Shown: piece after piece, positions 40,101-51,402 of the stretch | How the letters are laid out: the number at the start of each line of letters is the position of its first letter | Position numbering within the stretch: position 1 is the stretch's first letter | Source of the DNA: Phascolomyces articulosus | Lineage: Eukaryota; Mucoromycota; Mucoromycetes; Mucorales; Lichtheimiaceae | Direction: 5' to 3' | Length of the DNA stretch: 64,000 nt | Assembly (NCBI GenBank): GCA_025677815.1 | Contig: JAIXMP010000024.1 | Span: 617,536 to 681,535, forward strand | The notes under the pieces: generated by a model | What the model was told of the DNA's origin: nothing | Databases searched by the model: none | Seen by the model: only the letters and a program-made list of their open reading frames with translations | Position numbers and translations under genes: made by a program

Positions 40101-42621
40101 AAAAAATTCGAATATCAAGCAAAGAACAAATAGCACGTTTTTAACGTAGATTATTACAGATTCATTCATATCCACTTATTGTGCAAGCTTATGATTGTAT
40201 GATTAAATGGATTCTGGTAAGCCAATGGATTATCGATGATCAAGACTGTTACAAAGCTGTAATAGCCACTTTAAGCAAAGGTATCACCATTTTTGATCGA
40301 GAAACGGATACCACCAATGCAACAGAAGCACAACATCCTGAAAAAAAGAAACGACGCGATACGACTTTTCCACCTACAAAACAACTATTCCAGTTACCAC
40401 CAAGAGCCAATAAACCAACAACTACCACAACAACTAATACTGCTGGGACTGCTTCTGCGAATAATAATAATAGCAGCCCTGGCCCATCATCATTAGCCTC
40501 TGGAAGTCGAAGCAATTCAACAGTCCATAAAAAAGAGGAGGTTGCCGTACGCATGGCTGCAGAGTATTGTATGTCTCAATTTGTAAACCAACTAGGGAAG
40601 TTTCCTTCGTGGAATGAGCAGTGGTTTACGAATCGAAAAGCAATGATTATTAGCGATTTACAGCAAGTGAAATATCGTCGTTGGAAACAACAACAACAAC
40701 AAGTTTCAGTGGCCCCAGATCAACATGATACATGGGAATCTCGAGATTCTATCCGATACTTTTTATTTGATAAGCGAATGATTCTAACAGTATATGATGT
40801 GGAAAGTACCTTTGGGCCCAAGGAAACACCTTCTGTTGTAGCGATAATTCGGGATACAACAGGAAAATATGTATGGTCACTGGAAACGCGTTACAAGAAT
40901 CCTCGTAAATCACCATCCTTCAATGGATCATCAGAAACAACTCCAACAGGTACTTCACCACCTGTAATTGAAGATAATAGTGGTGATTCGCCTTTATCGG
41001 ATGATAGTGTACCCACCATTATTGGCACCACAAAGAAACAAAGTAATGATTGCGTCCTTCAAGCGCCAGTGGCACAGGCAGTCAATGAAGATGCTCTTCC
41101 AGATATTGAACATTTATTTGATAAGAACTCGGATAATTGGAAACAATGGACCTCTATTCAATCAATTGCCGAATGTGAGCAAAATGCTGAAGCTGCTGCT
41201 ATTGAGAAATCACAAACAAAACCGCTGGATCGGTATTGTGCATTACCAACAGGTGAAAATATTAATACAGACAGGTATATGAGAAGAAGATATTTGTAGG
41301 TTTAAATTCCTTAATCTTGAATTAACTTTTTGATTAACAAAATATTGCTAAAAAATAGTGCTCGAGGTTTTCGATTATTACTTTCTGAACTTGGATTATT
41401 GTTACCACAAAATCGAACGCATATTACTCCGTTACGAATTACTGATACCCTAATAACTGAAATAGAGACATTGGATATGTTGAATGAGTATGTTGCGGAA
41501 TCGAGAATAGGAATCAGCATATTTGGTAAAAATGGTTTTTATATGTTTCTCACTCATTCAAATCATGTGGTTTCCTATTAGACGCGACTCTATATCCATC
41601 ACAACGTATTATGCTCAATCTGGAAATACATCTTGGTCAGAACTCATAGAATCACCCAGCATCAGCGAACAGTTTTTACAATATCTTAATTGTTTGGGTT
41701 GGCCAGTAAGTTTTTTTTTTTAAAAAAAAACATCTTGAAAATTAGGAAATGCTCTATATATCAACTAAAATAACATGTTTTTTACCAGGTTGAGATTAGT
41801 GATCATCAAGGATTTAGAGGAAAATTAGATCCAAGTGTTTGTGATGTTGCGCCTTATTATGCTGATCGAACCATTGAATTCTTGGTGAATGCACCATATC
41901 TGCTCAAAACACCATCACCTACAGATGAAAGCACTGGATGGAGTAGTACAAAAACGATTTCAAAAATCCATCAACACGTATCGTCCGATGATCACGTTTG
42001 TGTAGTGTGGATAGAAGATCTCACAAATTACACCGAGCTGGCTCGGCGGATCAAAATGTCAAGCTCAAATAATTCAAAGGCGATGGTGTTTATCTTTATC
42101 AATCCATTAAAAAACAGTGGTAATGGACTTTATTGGATTCGTATTTTGATACCATCAATTGGGAACAATGCTACTTCAGTCCTGGCAAGTCAACGATTGA
42201 ATGAAAATGCATTGGTAAGGTTTATATAAAATGATAGCTGACCACACCCAAGTTTTCATTTTTCGATGTGACTAACAGCGGGTTATAGATATTTGGACCA
42301 CTTGTAGATGGAATAATTGTGAATCGACATGCACTAGGTGCCATGGTAAGAAATACAGCAATTTCAGCTCATCAAGCATGTCGAGTTGTTACGGATACAT
42401 ATACCCGTCCATATGTCATGCGGAAACAATTCATTGAAGAAATGGCGCATCGACATCGTAGCAAACAACAGTTATCAGAGTAAGTTGAATAGTAATATTC
42501 CGAGGTTAAATATAATGAGGTCAAAAGACAAGGAAACGATAAAAACCATGTTGACTAATAAATATAAACTTATAAAATAAATAGGTTTTACTCTGATGTT
42601 TTCATCGGAAAGGACAATTAA
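37128..42621 (+). CDS. Ral GTPase-activating protein beta subunit homolog
   Basis: Fourteen exons: 37128-37176, 37308-38251, 38342-38404, 38508-39362, 39455-39514, 39603-39764, 39846-39944, 40015-40083, 40160-41274, 41359-41487, 41582-41705, 41789-42214, 42289-42479, 42585-42621; 1440 codons. The N-terminal block VKWFMEVLGQGFSLPLEDMD and the C-terminal block FGPLVDGIIVNRHALGAMVR, TYTRPYVMRKQFIEEMAHRH, QQLSEFYSDVFIG match animal RALGAPB in order and spacing; total length is also alike. Low-complexity Asn/Gln/His and Thr/Asn inserts lie at about residues 145-210 and 790-830. In animals the beta subunit is needed for the RalGAP heterodimer that turns off Ral GTPases and feeds into mTORC1 control. 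Intron 8 reads as GC-AG (GCAAGT). Intron 10 uses GTATGT at 41488, giving NE then RDSIS across the junction. Confidence 0.88.
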
Positions 42622-42972
42622 TTTGCATTTTACTATCAACCTTGCATATATATTATATAACAATTACCTTAGAGTGCCATAATAATAATAATAATATAAC
42701 AATAACAACCTTTTTTTCCCTTTTCTCTTCGTATACTACCTATTTTTATCTTTTGATCCTTTTATTTAATAATTCTCAACAGAATAATATACTCGCACTT
42801 CTTTTTTTTTATCATCATCACATTATTCTGCCATTGTTAGTATTTTAACTACTATTATTACTATTTGTTGCTTTCACTTTAACATAAATCTTCCTCTGCC
42901 TTCTATTGTAAAAATAGAAAAAAAAACTTCACCTTTTTCTTGCTGACATATAAAATAATTCTATTGTTCCAA
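42622..42972. other. Intergenic region and 5' leader of the F-box gene
   Basis: About 350 bases, tandem orientation. AAT repeats near 42681-42705 and a pyrimidine-rich leader before the ATG at 42973; nothing else seen. Confidence 0.5.
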
Positions 42973-45335
42973 ATGCAGCAACTCATAACGCCGTCGGATC
43001 CTGAATCGTATTCAAAAGCTGCATGGCAGCCTTTTCACGCAACTCCTGTTTCTAGTCCTCTTACGACTCTTGCTGATGAGATGCAACAACTCAGTAGTGC
43101 ATTAGAAGACAACGCCTGGCGAGATTTATCCCAAAATAGTCGAGCTGCATTTCACCATGCAAAATACGATCAAGCTATTGATGCTTCCACATTAGCGCTC
43201 GAAAACTTAACTCGAGCATTAGTTGCCATTTTGGATATACGAGCGGCATCGTTCGGGAAAAAGGCTGAGTTCACTCAAGGTTTACGAGATGCTTTTAAAA
43301 TGATTGAACATCTACCGACATTATCGGCAGGATACTTACGAGCTGGTAATCTTTATTCTATTCGGGGTAAACCAGACCAAGCGATTGATGTTTATTCTCA
43401 AGGCTTACGAGCTGTATCACCTATTATGGACCAAGCTGGTTACTCATTATTATCTGAACACAAAGAAGCGGCCAAAGCGCAGCAAGAGCGACGTATCAAC
43501 TTTGTGGCAAATTTCCCAATAGAGATTTGTGCACATATCTTTTCATACTTGTCCATGGATACTTTGTTTGGTTGTATGTCTGTATCTAAACTGTGGCGTG
43601 ATAGGATTCTGCAATGCGCATCAGCGTGGTATCAAATTGAACTGAGCGCTTCTTCCAAATATGCGGCAAGCATGTATCATCATTTTGGATCGCTCAGCAG
43701 ACATGTGCGAAGTATGTCACTGGACTTGTCTTGGAGTAGTCCGCCAAATCGGATCCCCAGTCAGCTGGTAAATGGAGGATTCACCAACCTTCGAACCCTG
43801 AAACTACAGGGCAAGGATCAAAATTCTCTCTTATTTTATTGTTTTTTGTTTGATTAATTTCTTTCTTTTACATACTTTTTTTCATTTAATGCATAACAAT
43901 TTATATAGTTTTAGTATGCTAATATTTATTATATATACTTATAGGATATAAAGTAAGTTCAGAAGAACTATCAATGACATTACAACAAATTGGTGGTACT
44001 TTAACTTCGCTTTTACTTGAATATGCACTCTACACACCTGTATCCCTTGGATCAATCTTATCAATGTGTCCAAAACTGACAGAATTGAAATATTGTGGCT
44101 CAAGATTCCCAGATGTGCATGATGGATCTTCTTTTCCAGCAGCAAGTGGATTGATCTCATTGTATTTAAACGCCCATGATTTTACTGATTCAGATTTAGA
44201 AGCAGTTTTACGATGTTGTCCGAAACTTCGTGATCTTGCTGTTTATGGATGTGAACCTGAAGGAATGAGAGTAGTTGATCGATACTGTACAGAACTTGAA
44301 CGATTACGATTTAATTCTTTACATGGCCGTAGCAATCATAGCACTAGTATTTCCAGCAACTCGAACAATAATTATTCCAATGCATTGACAACATATTTAT
44401 CACCGACGACGGCAACGAAAACAACGACGAGAATGTCACGAAAAAAAGGATCTACACCAACAATTACAAAAGGTCTACGGGTTGTGGATATTGGTGAGGT
44501 GGAAGGAAGTACAGCTCAATACTTGGCCGATATGTTACGAAAAGGAGATAAAAACACATTAGAAGAACTCTACATGGCTATGCACGATCAACCTGGACCT
44601 AGTCGACAATGGCGTGATTTACTTCGCAACTTTGATACCAAACGGCTTACAAAGTTTGGGTGTAAAGTGAAGTGTAGTATGCATACCATTGTTGCTGGAT
44701 TAATACGACAATCAACAACATTACAAGATGTCTCCTTTTGGGATTCAGAATTAATTAGCATTGATATATTTGATGCCATGATTACTTTACCTGAACTCCA
44801 TCGATTACATTTGGCTACCATTGATGAAATCAGTGATACAGGTATCCGTCATTTCTTCAACAGTCATATTGCCTTTGGTAACTCCTCTCCATTGCGTGTG
44901 TTTGAATTGGAATACGTTGTGGATCTTACCAATGCCGCACTATGTATGCTTGCTGACGTCAAAACAATACAATATCTACGACTCTGTGATTGCGATGAAA
45001 TTACGACTGCTGGTATGGCACGCTTTTCAGAGAAACTAAGCTTCTCCAACTCACTCAGGAATCTGGAACTGTGTAAAATGGACTGTGTGAATGACAAGGT
45101 TATTCGATGCCTAAGTGGTATTAGTAGTCTCCAGCATATGAAGATGATGTGTTTGGATAACGTCACAGATCAAGGTGTTTGGGATATTTTAGATCGATCC
45201 ACATCGATACGTTCAATTGATATTTCTTGTTGCTTTGCTGTGTCTGCGTTTGTTGTGGATCGTGTCAAACAGAAATTGGGGGTACGAAAGGAATTACGAA
45301 CCTGTGAATGTACGGCCGATTCATCTCGAATATAA
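42973..45335 (+). CDS. TPR / F-box / LRR protein of the Dia2-Pof3 type
   Basis: Two exons, 42973-43810 and 43945-45335; 742 codons. The intron has no usable GT donor: only G|GCAAGG at 43811 closes the frame (LKLQG then YKVSSEELS), so it is a GC-AG intron. Domains: TPR-like helices at about 45-160 (AAFHHAKYDQAIDASTLALE; AGYLRAGNLYSIRGKPDQAI), an F-box at about 177-215 (NFPIEICAHIFSYLSMDTLF, SVSKLWRDRI), then leucine-rich repeats to the end (for example LRNLELCKMDCVNDKVIRCL). This order is that of yeast Dia2 and fission yeast Pof3, substrate receptors of SCF ubiquitin ligases that act on the replisome and in genome stability. Orthology rests on architecture and is likely, not proven. A Ser/Thr/Asn-rich loop interrupts the repeats near residue 410-445. 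Confidence 0.85.
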
Positions 45336-45575
45336 AAGCATTTTCTCCCCTTTTACTTCCCCTCTCCCTCACTCAGTACTAGTAAATAGTAACTCTTAAA
45401 TGATGGTTTCTATAGCTAGAGTTTTATATCCTCCTCTTTTTTTTGTTACCCTATATCTTATCTTTCAAAATATTTGCATATCCTCTCATTCCTCTTCTTC
45501 AAAATCACATTTGAATCTCACAAAAAAAAAATCAATCACTCATGCACTCTACATAACATACAAAGTTTGTATACG

Positions 45576-45603
45576 TATTATTATTATTATTATTATTATT
45601 ATT
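45576..45603. repeat. (ATT)n microsatellite
   Basis: Nine or so uninterrupted copies of ATT shortly after the F-box gene. Confidence 0.85.
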
Positions 45604-46243
45604 CATGTTCCTATTATTATTTTTAACATACCTTCGGATCAAAGAGAGCAGGTTCTCTGACGATTCTATTTTCTATATATATTACATACTTTTTTAAAAA
45701 AAGAAATGCTTGTTGGTTTCATATTAATATATATCCAATATTACAGGGCCATCCGCTATTTCTGATCAAACACGTTTGTTAATCATATGTCATGATTTTA
45801 TCGAAACAGTAATCTATTTTAGTAGCATTACCTGGTAATGATAAAAGATAGTGATAATAATATACCATAAAACTTATAGGAAATACGAATATATCTATTA
45901 TAGAAAATAAAAGAATGGCTGTCATTGGATTAAATATGGTTCTATGATGCACATCTACACCGATATAGCTCCCATAATAAAAACATGCGTCATCATAGTA
46001 TAGAAGATTATTGTTTTTTTGTGAGCTTTGTTCTTAATAGCATTTTGTTTTATCAGCAACAAACATCTAAGTAACTATTGCGCAAAGCAACTTACAACTT
46101 TTATATCATACATTACCCTTTTAAGCCATATTTCATAAAAATATAATATACTACAAGATTAAAAAGCACACATTTTGAAATCAATTTAAAAAACGCCCAC
46201 ACCCAAATAAAAACCTTATCGGCGTGCGACCCGACCAAAGAGT

Positions 46244-46337
46244 TCCGATGGTGTATTTTTAGGTTAATGTGTTTGTACAATCCATTTCTGTCTTTGCGGT
46301 GAATTTGCTAATTTTGGTAACTACAGTCACCATCGGA
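46244..46337. promoter_or_regulatory. Inverted repeat in the NDK promoter
   Basis: TCCGATGGTG at 46244-46253 is matched exactly by CACCATCGGA at 46328-46337, some 95-190 bases before the ATG. A pair of sites for one factor, or a cruciform, are both possible; the function is unknown. Confidence 0.35.
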
Positions 46338-46429
46338 GCCCTTCACATCATTCATCCCCTGCGATCTACTGGGCATATCTGGAAAAAATTGTGCATTCGA
46401 CGCTTCTTCTCTTAATTCTTTAAAAAAAA

Positions 46430-47635
46430 ATGTTCGCTCGCTCCTTTGTTCGTGCTGGTAAGTTATTACTTTTCTTTTTATTGCATATTATAATAAAGAT
46501 CATTATGATAAATATATTTTTTACTTACAAATTTATATAGCTAGACCCGCTGCTGCCTCCATGAAGGGTAAATATCACCCGAAACTTTTAAATCAACCGA
46601 ACAACGCGTAAACTATACTTAACTTTTCTTTTATCTCTTTTAAACAGCTCGCGCCTTCTCCACCGGTGCTCGTGCTTCCGCTGCTGCTGGTTCCCGTATG
46701 GCCACTTTTGCTACTGCTGGCGCCATCGCCACTGGTGCTGCCACTTTCGCTTATTATCAAAGTAAGTTGCTTTCTAATTTTTACTTCTATATTTGAACCA
46801 CGTGTAAATACAGTGATTTTCCCGCAAAAATGAATTCTAAAAATATAATTACTATAATAGACTCCCAATCTCCCATCCAAGCTGGCTCTAAGCCCATTGC
46901 TGGTGTCAAGTAAGTAATTGAATAATATTGTGTGTGAAGGATCATAGTATCTAATATACATGTATGTGTTTATGTATAATAGAGGATCTTTCAGTGAACG
47001 TACTTTCATTGCTGTCAAGCCCGATGGTGTTCAACGTGGTTTGGTTGCCAAGATCATCTCCCGTTTTGAAGAACGTGGCTACAAGCTTGTTGGTTTGAAG
47101 GCTGTTGTTCCTTCCAAGGAATTGGCTGAAGAACATTATGCTGATCTTAAGAGCAAGCCCTTCTTTGGTGGTCTTGTTGACTACATGACCAATGGCAAGG
47201 TAGTACATGATGAGGATATAAAAAGGGATGACAGTGTACATTATAGCGAAGAAAACTTATTTTATATTTTGTTAATACAGGCCCCCGTCGTTGCCATGGT
47301 TTGGGAAGGCAAGGATGTCATCCGTCAAGGTCGCGTTATGATTGGTGCCACCAACCCTCTTGATGGTAAGAGATAGAGTTCTTTTTTTAATAGATAATTA
47401 GCTTTCCATTGCGCTGTATCAATTCTAACTTGGTATTTTTTACCTTTGTTCAAAAATTATAGCTGCACCCGGAACTATTAGAGGACAATATACACAGGTC
47501 GTTGGTAGAAACATTGTCCACGGATCAGATTCATTTGAATCCGCTGAAAAAGAAATTGGTTTGTGGTTTGGTAAAGCTGGTGAACTTATTGACTGGACCT
47601 CTGCTAACGAACAATGGATCTTATCTGACAATTAA
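46430..47635 (+). CDS. Nucleoside diphosphate kinase, mitochondrial type
   Basis: Seven exons: 46430-46457, 46541-46567 (27 bases), 46648-46761, 46861-46909, 46983-47199, 47281-47365, 47463-47635; 230 codons. Residues 1-30 ([20 protein letters not shown], then AFST) are a mitochondrial presequence, followed by a small hydrophobic segment ([15 protein letters not shown]). The kinase domain is complete: [15 protein letters not shown] with the ATP-site Lys, [14 protein letters not shown], and NIVHGSDS with the phosphate-accepting histidine at about residue 193. It equalises NTP/NDP pools by a ping-pong phospho-histidine mechanism; this form probably acts in the intermembrane space or matrix. Codon use is rich in C-ending codons, suggesting good expression. 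Confidence 0.94.
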
Positions 47636-48099
47636 AGAATTGCGTTTTGTATTTCCAACAAGTAATTATTATTAAAAAACTAAATAAATTTTCTTGACAA
47701 AAAAAAAAATAACATACCAAGTTCCTTTGCTGGTTTTTTTTTTCATTGACACTTAATACTTTATCGATTCATTTTATGGGATAACGGAGTATGCTAATAA
47801 TGATAAATATTAATAATTTTGTAAAGAATGATTATAAAATCGATTTGTCGTATTGACAATGGTATTCTTGATCCTTGGTATAGTCGATCCAATGACATGA
47901 AATTATATTACCCAGGCTCCTATATGTCAATAAGACTAGTTTGTGGGTAAGGCCAATCTGTGCTTTTAACCAGATCATGAAATTCCTAATAGTAGAGCTT
48001 CCTCCTCATACCACAAAAGTATGGAATGAAATTTTGTTAGTGGTGTAGTTAAAATGGATATAAATTATCTATGATAAATTAAAGTAAGCATACGCATGC

Positions 48100-49745
48100 A
48101 TCATCATTTTAGCAATCATTTTTAATATCTTGATTGCGTCGTAATCAGTAACAATGTCAAACATTAAGACGTGTCTCTTCAGCACTAAGTGAGACATGTG
48201 GATGACCTGCCTGGGAGCACGAGCCAACTGCCTCAACCAGTCTTTCGAAATCACTAACCCTTTTCGTTCGATTTTACAATAACAAAATTTTCGTATTGTC
48301 AATACCTTGATGCCTGAACCAAGCTTTTGATGCTACACACTATTATTAAATGTTATATAAAATAAACCTTTTTTTGGATATTACCTGTTGCAAAACAAGC
48401 ACATCCAATTCATGCTCTGCTCACATTAAAAGTATTCAACCTTGGATATCAGAAGCGATTGCTGAGGTTGCTGTTCCCATACTCAAATCTACTTTCTCAT
48501 TGCGTACGAAACATATCAGATGTTGTCGCTCATTCGCTTTCAATACTTATGCATGGCACGATGAGATGGCTGTGTTCACAGTTGAATCAACAAGACCACT
48601 ATCAATTAGTTTTGACCGTCGTAGAGACAGTTATAAACCGCTGAATATATTTATGCGTGTACATCACCTTGTATACTAGAACCAACCAATCCAAGGGGCG
48701 GAAGTGTAAGAGAGAAAAATTGTTGAATACGCTGATACTTTGTTCTTTAGAATAGATATAACAAGCGCACGCGAACGGTATCATATGGTAATTGCTTGTA
48801 ACGTTGCTCGAGTGACTTCAAACACATGTTCCGTCCATTCAAATTTTTTAGTGATTGGTTCTGATACAGATCTGACGAATATAAGCGTAGAGCTATTATA
48901 TAAATACGATAATGCCATTTGTTTTCATGCACATTATTATTACAATGTAATAATATATCAATATATGGATTGCTATTAATCAAAATATTTATTGAATTGA
49001 CAACGTTGATTCTTTTGGCAGAATGCATTCACAATAGAGATTGTTGGTCCTGAGGCCTTCGAACTCTGGGGTTTATAAAGATACAATGCCTTCTCACTAG
49101 CTTTCCCTGCATTGTTTTCAAATAAACTTGTGTCAAACTGCCATCAAATGTATCGTGGTACCGTATGCTTGATCACAATCTTTACTTGATAATTTTTAAA
49201 GCTTCCTCTTGATGTGATTCTCTGTACTAAGGAATTATATATACAAATGTACCACAAATAATATCTTGTTTTTTTTCAGTCCATATATCTTTAACTGTAT
49301 ACATTCAAGTATATTGTAGAACATGCAATTGCAGTTTCAATTGAAAGTGTGGTTGCTTGAGGCGCTCGCTTTTATTAAAAAAATGTTAGATAAAAAGAAT
49401 GAGACAATACTACAAATAGCTTGATTTCATATACTCTTTACTATGTATAATAAACATACCATAAAATTTAGAACTTCGATGCTTTTCATCTTAGGACCAA
49501 CTTGATCATCTTCGCCACAGAAATTACCATGATATTTGCACATGTGTAGTTTTGAAGAACTACGTGTAACACATTAAATATCGTAATCGTAATAGCATGG
49601 ATTACCCAAATATATAGAGCTTTCGATGTGCGTATTGATTTTGCATTATTTAGCAGAGGTAAAACATACATTGGCTATACTGCCTTTGACAACTCGGTTC
49701 ATCTTAACAGCATAATACGCAATAAGCAACTCGCAGCAGTAAGTT
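48100..49745 (-). pseudogene. Decayed protein-coding gene, family not recognised
   Basis: Read on the minus strand, several patches have clear protein-like composition. 49742 down to 49480: KMNRVVKGSIANVCFTSAK, stop, then THIESSIYLGNPCYYDYDI, stop, then SKLHMCKYHGNFCGEDDQVG. 49200-49005: FDTSLFENNAGKASEKALYL. 48900-48760: LIFVRSVSEPITKKFEWTEH. 48636-48380: KLIDSGLVDSTVNTAISSCH, stop, then FVRNEKVDLSMGTATSAIAS. 48262-48163: SDFERLVEAVGSCSQAGHPH. Patches are separated by intron-like AT-rich DNA with plausible splice sites. The in-frame stops are TAA or TGA, each one C-to-T change from CAA or CGA. No family is recognised; host gene and mobile-element origin are both open. Confidence 0.5.
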
Positions 49746-50766
49746 AAAATCTTGGATTCATCTACTTTTCACAAAAACATCAATGGTACCCTTTACCGTG
49801 ACATTCTCCAGGCACGGTAGTACATCTTAAATTGATAATTTTTACTTAACTAAAAGTTATTACAATGAGTAACGTGATAAACATTATAATATGCTTCAAG
49901 CTTTATGGAGAAATAAATATATACATACTTTCTGTCAACTTCTTTAGGCGGTAATTGATTATTGACTCTTGATCTTCAAGCATGATAAGGTTATACGTAT
50001 ATATAAACAAAAAAAAAATAGTATGTGAAAACATTAAACATGAATGACTGACGACAATCATTAAATATAAATTACACTTGTAATTTGATTAAACCATTTA
50101 ATTCGCCAAAAGTAGGTACGAAACATCTTTTTTAATGGGTGATTGAAATGGGCATGGTAAACTGTTTCTATATATGATACTTATTATATTATATTCCAAC
50201 ATATTGGATTAAGATATAAAAGTACGTATATATATAGAAGCCTCCTTCAAAAATGACTCCCACAAGTAGTATTTGAATCATATATAATGAAAGAATCTTT
50301 CAATCATAATCTATATATTAAAATTACAAATAATAAATATAATAGCCTTTTTCTTATTAGTTGAAAGTGGTTAACGTAATGATCCTGTGTTAACGTAACT
50401 AGTACATTTATAATATGTCTATGTTTTTGTTATAATATAAGATAATATGCAATGAAATGCTATAAAAATACTTGATGGAATAAAAGAAAACCAGTGTTTC
50501 ATATAAGAAAATTATGCAACTGTATAAATATATTGAATTGTTTGGACTCTGAATTTGTACCTACAGAAACAAAAAAAAGAAATTAAAAAGTGCCTTGGAG
50601 TGTGCTACTTTTATTTAATTGATCCTCATCTTATTGGTTTCTTGAAGCTATTGTAAACTTGATTGTTAACAAGAAACCAGCTGATGGATGTTAGGTTGAT
50701 ACTAAGTTCTAGATTAAAAAAAATCTATTGTATCTTTTTGAGAATTTCGTTGAATTCTACGTAGTA

Positions 50767-51402
50767 TAGTACCCGCTCGCTAAACTGGTATTCGTTAAAC
50801 CGGTATTTCGCTAAACCGGTACAATCTCTCAATTATTTTTTATATACATAGTAAAATACCGGTGATTCGTTAAACCGGTATCCAGTAGACTGGTCCAAAT
50901 ATTTACTGGTGCTATAATATATATATATTATTTTTAAGTATTTTTATGTAGTTAGCAAGTATTCTACGTAACTCTGGAAGTGCAGGTTTCGAAGCTTTTT
51001 AAAATCAAGATTGTGCTCTGTCCTGCCATATGTTCATTCTTCAATATGTCGCTGATAGTCTGCTGACGAGGAACCTTTTCCAATTTGAACTCGTCTTTGG
51101 CCCATTTGGCAAGTTCGGATTGAGGCTCTTTTTCCTTCTTAATACAAATAGCAAGCTTTTAACGTATTGTCAATGCACTTTTTTTGCCCATATTGACGAA
51201 AATAAAAGATAATGAAATAAAATAATATCATTATTTACAATAAGCACTTTCGATTCTTTTATATTATGCGACCTAGTTCAATCTTCCAGCATATACTGTC
51301 AACAGGGTTTCAAAAGTTAATCGGTATTCGCTAAACCGGTATTTCGCTAAACCGGTACAGTTCCTCGCATATTTTGGGTACCGGTTTAGCGAGCGGGTAC
51401 TG
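50767..51402. mobile_element. Non-autonomous pogo/Tc1-mariner-type element
   Basis: A 636-base unit flanked by TA on both sides (50765-50766 and 51403-51404). Its ends are inverted: left TAGTACCCGCTCGCTAAAC and, read inward from the right, CAGTACCCGCTCGCTAAACC. Just inside, copies of TTCGCTAAACCGGTAT or close variants are repeated two to four times at each end, which is typical of transposase-binding subterminal repeats. Within it, on the minus strand, is the start of a pogo-type transposase (listed separately). TA target, CAGT-type ends and the HTH fragment agree on the pogo/Fot branch of Tc1-mariner. No longer self-mobile. Confidence 0.75.
50964..51191 (-). pseudogene. N-terminal HTH fragment of a pogo-type transposase
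   Basis: From ATG at 51191 the minus strand reads MGKKSALTIR, a TAA stop, then KLAICIKKEKEPQSELAKWA, KDEFKLEKVPRQQTISDILK, NEHM, and ends at a stop at 50964. This is the CENP-B-N/Psq helix-turn-helix at the N-terminus of pogo and Tigger transposases (residues KLEIC...ELA.WA...F.L.K....TIS.IL). The rest of the transposase, including the DDE catalytic part, is missing. The stop lies where the family usually has Gln (CAA), one C-to-T change away. Confidence 0.75.

Larger units (their letters stand above)
45336..46429. other. Intergenic region upstream of mitochondrial NDK
   Basis: About 1.1 kb. Contains an (ATT)n microsatellite at about 45576-45603 and, near the NDK gene, a relatively GC-rich promoter section (46195-46400) with a 10-base inverted repeat. 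No gene. Confidence 0.5.
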
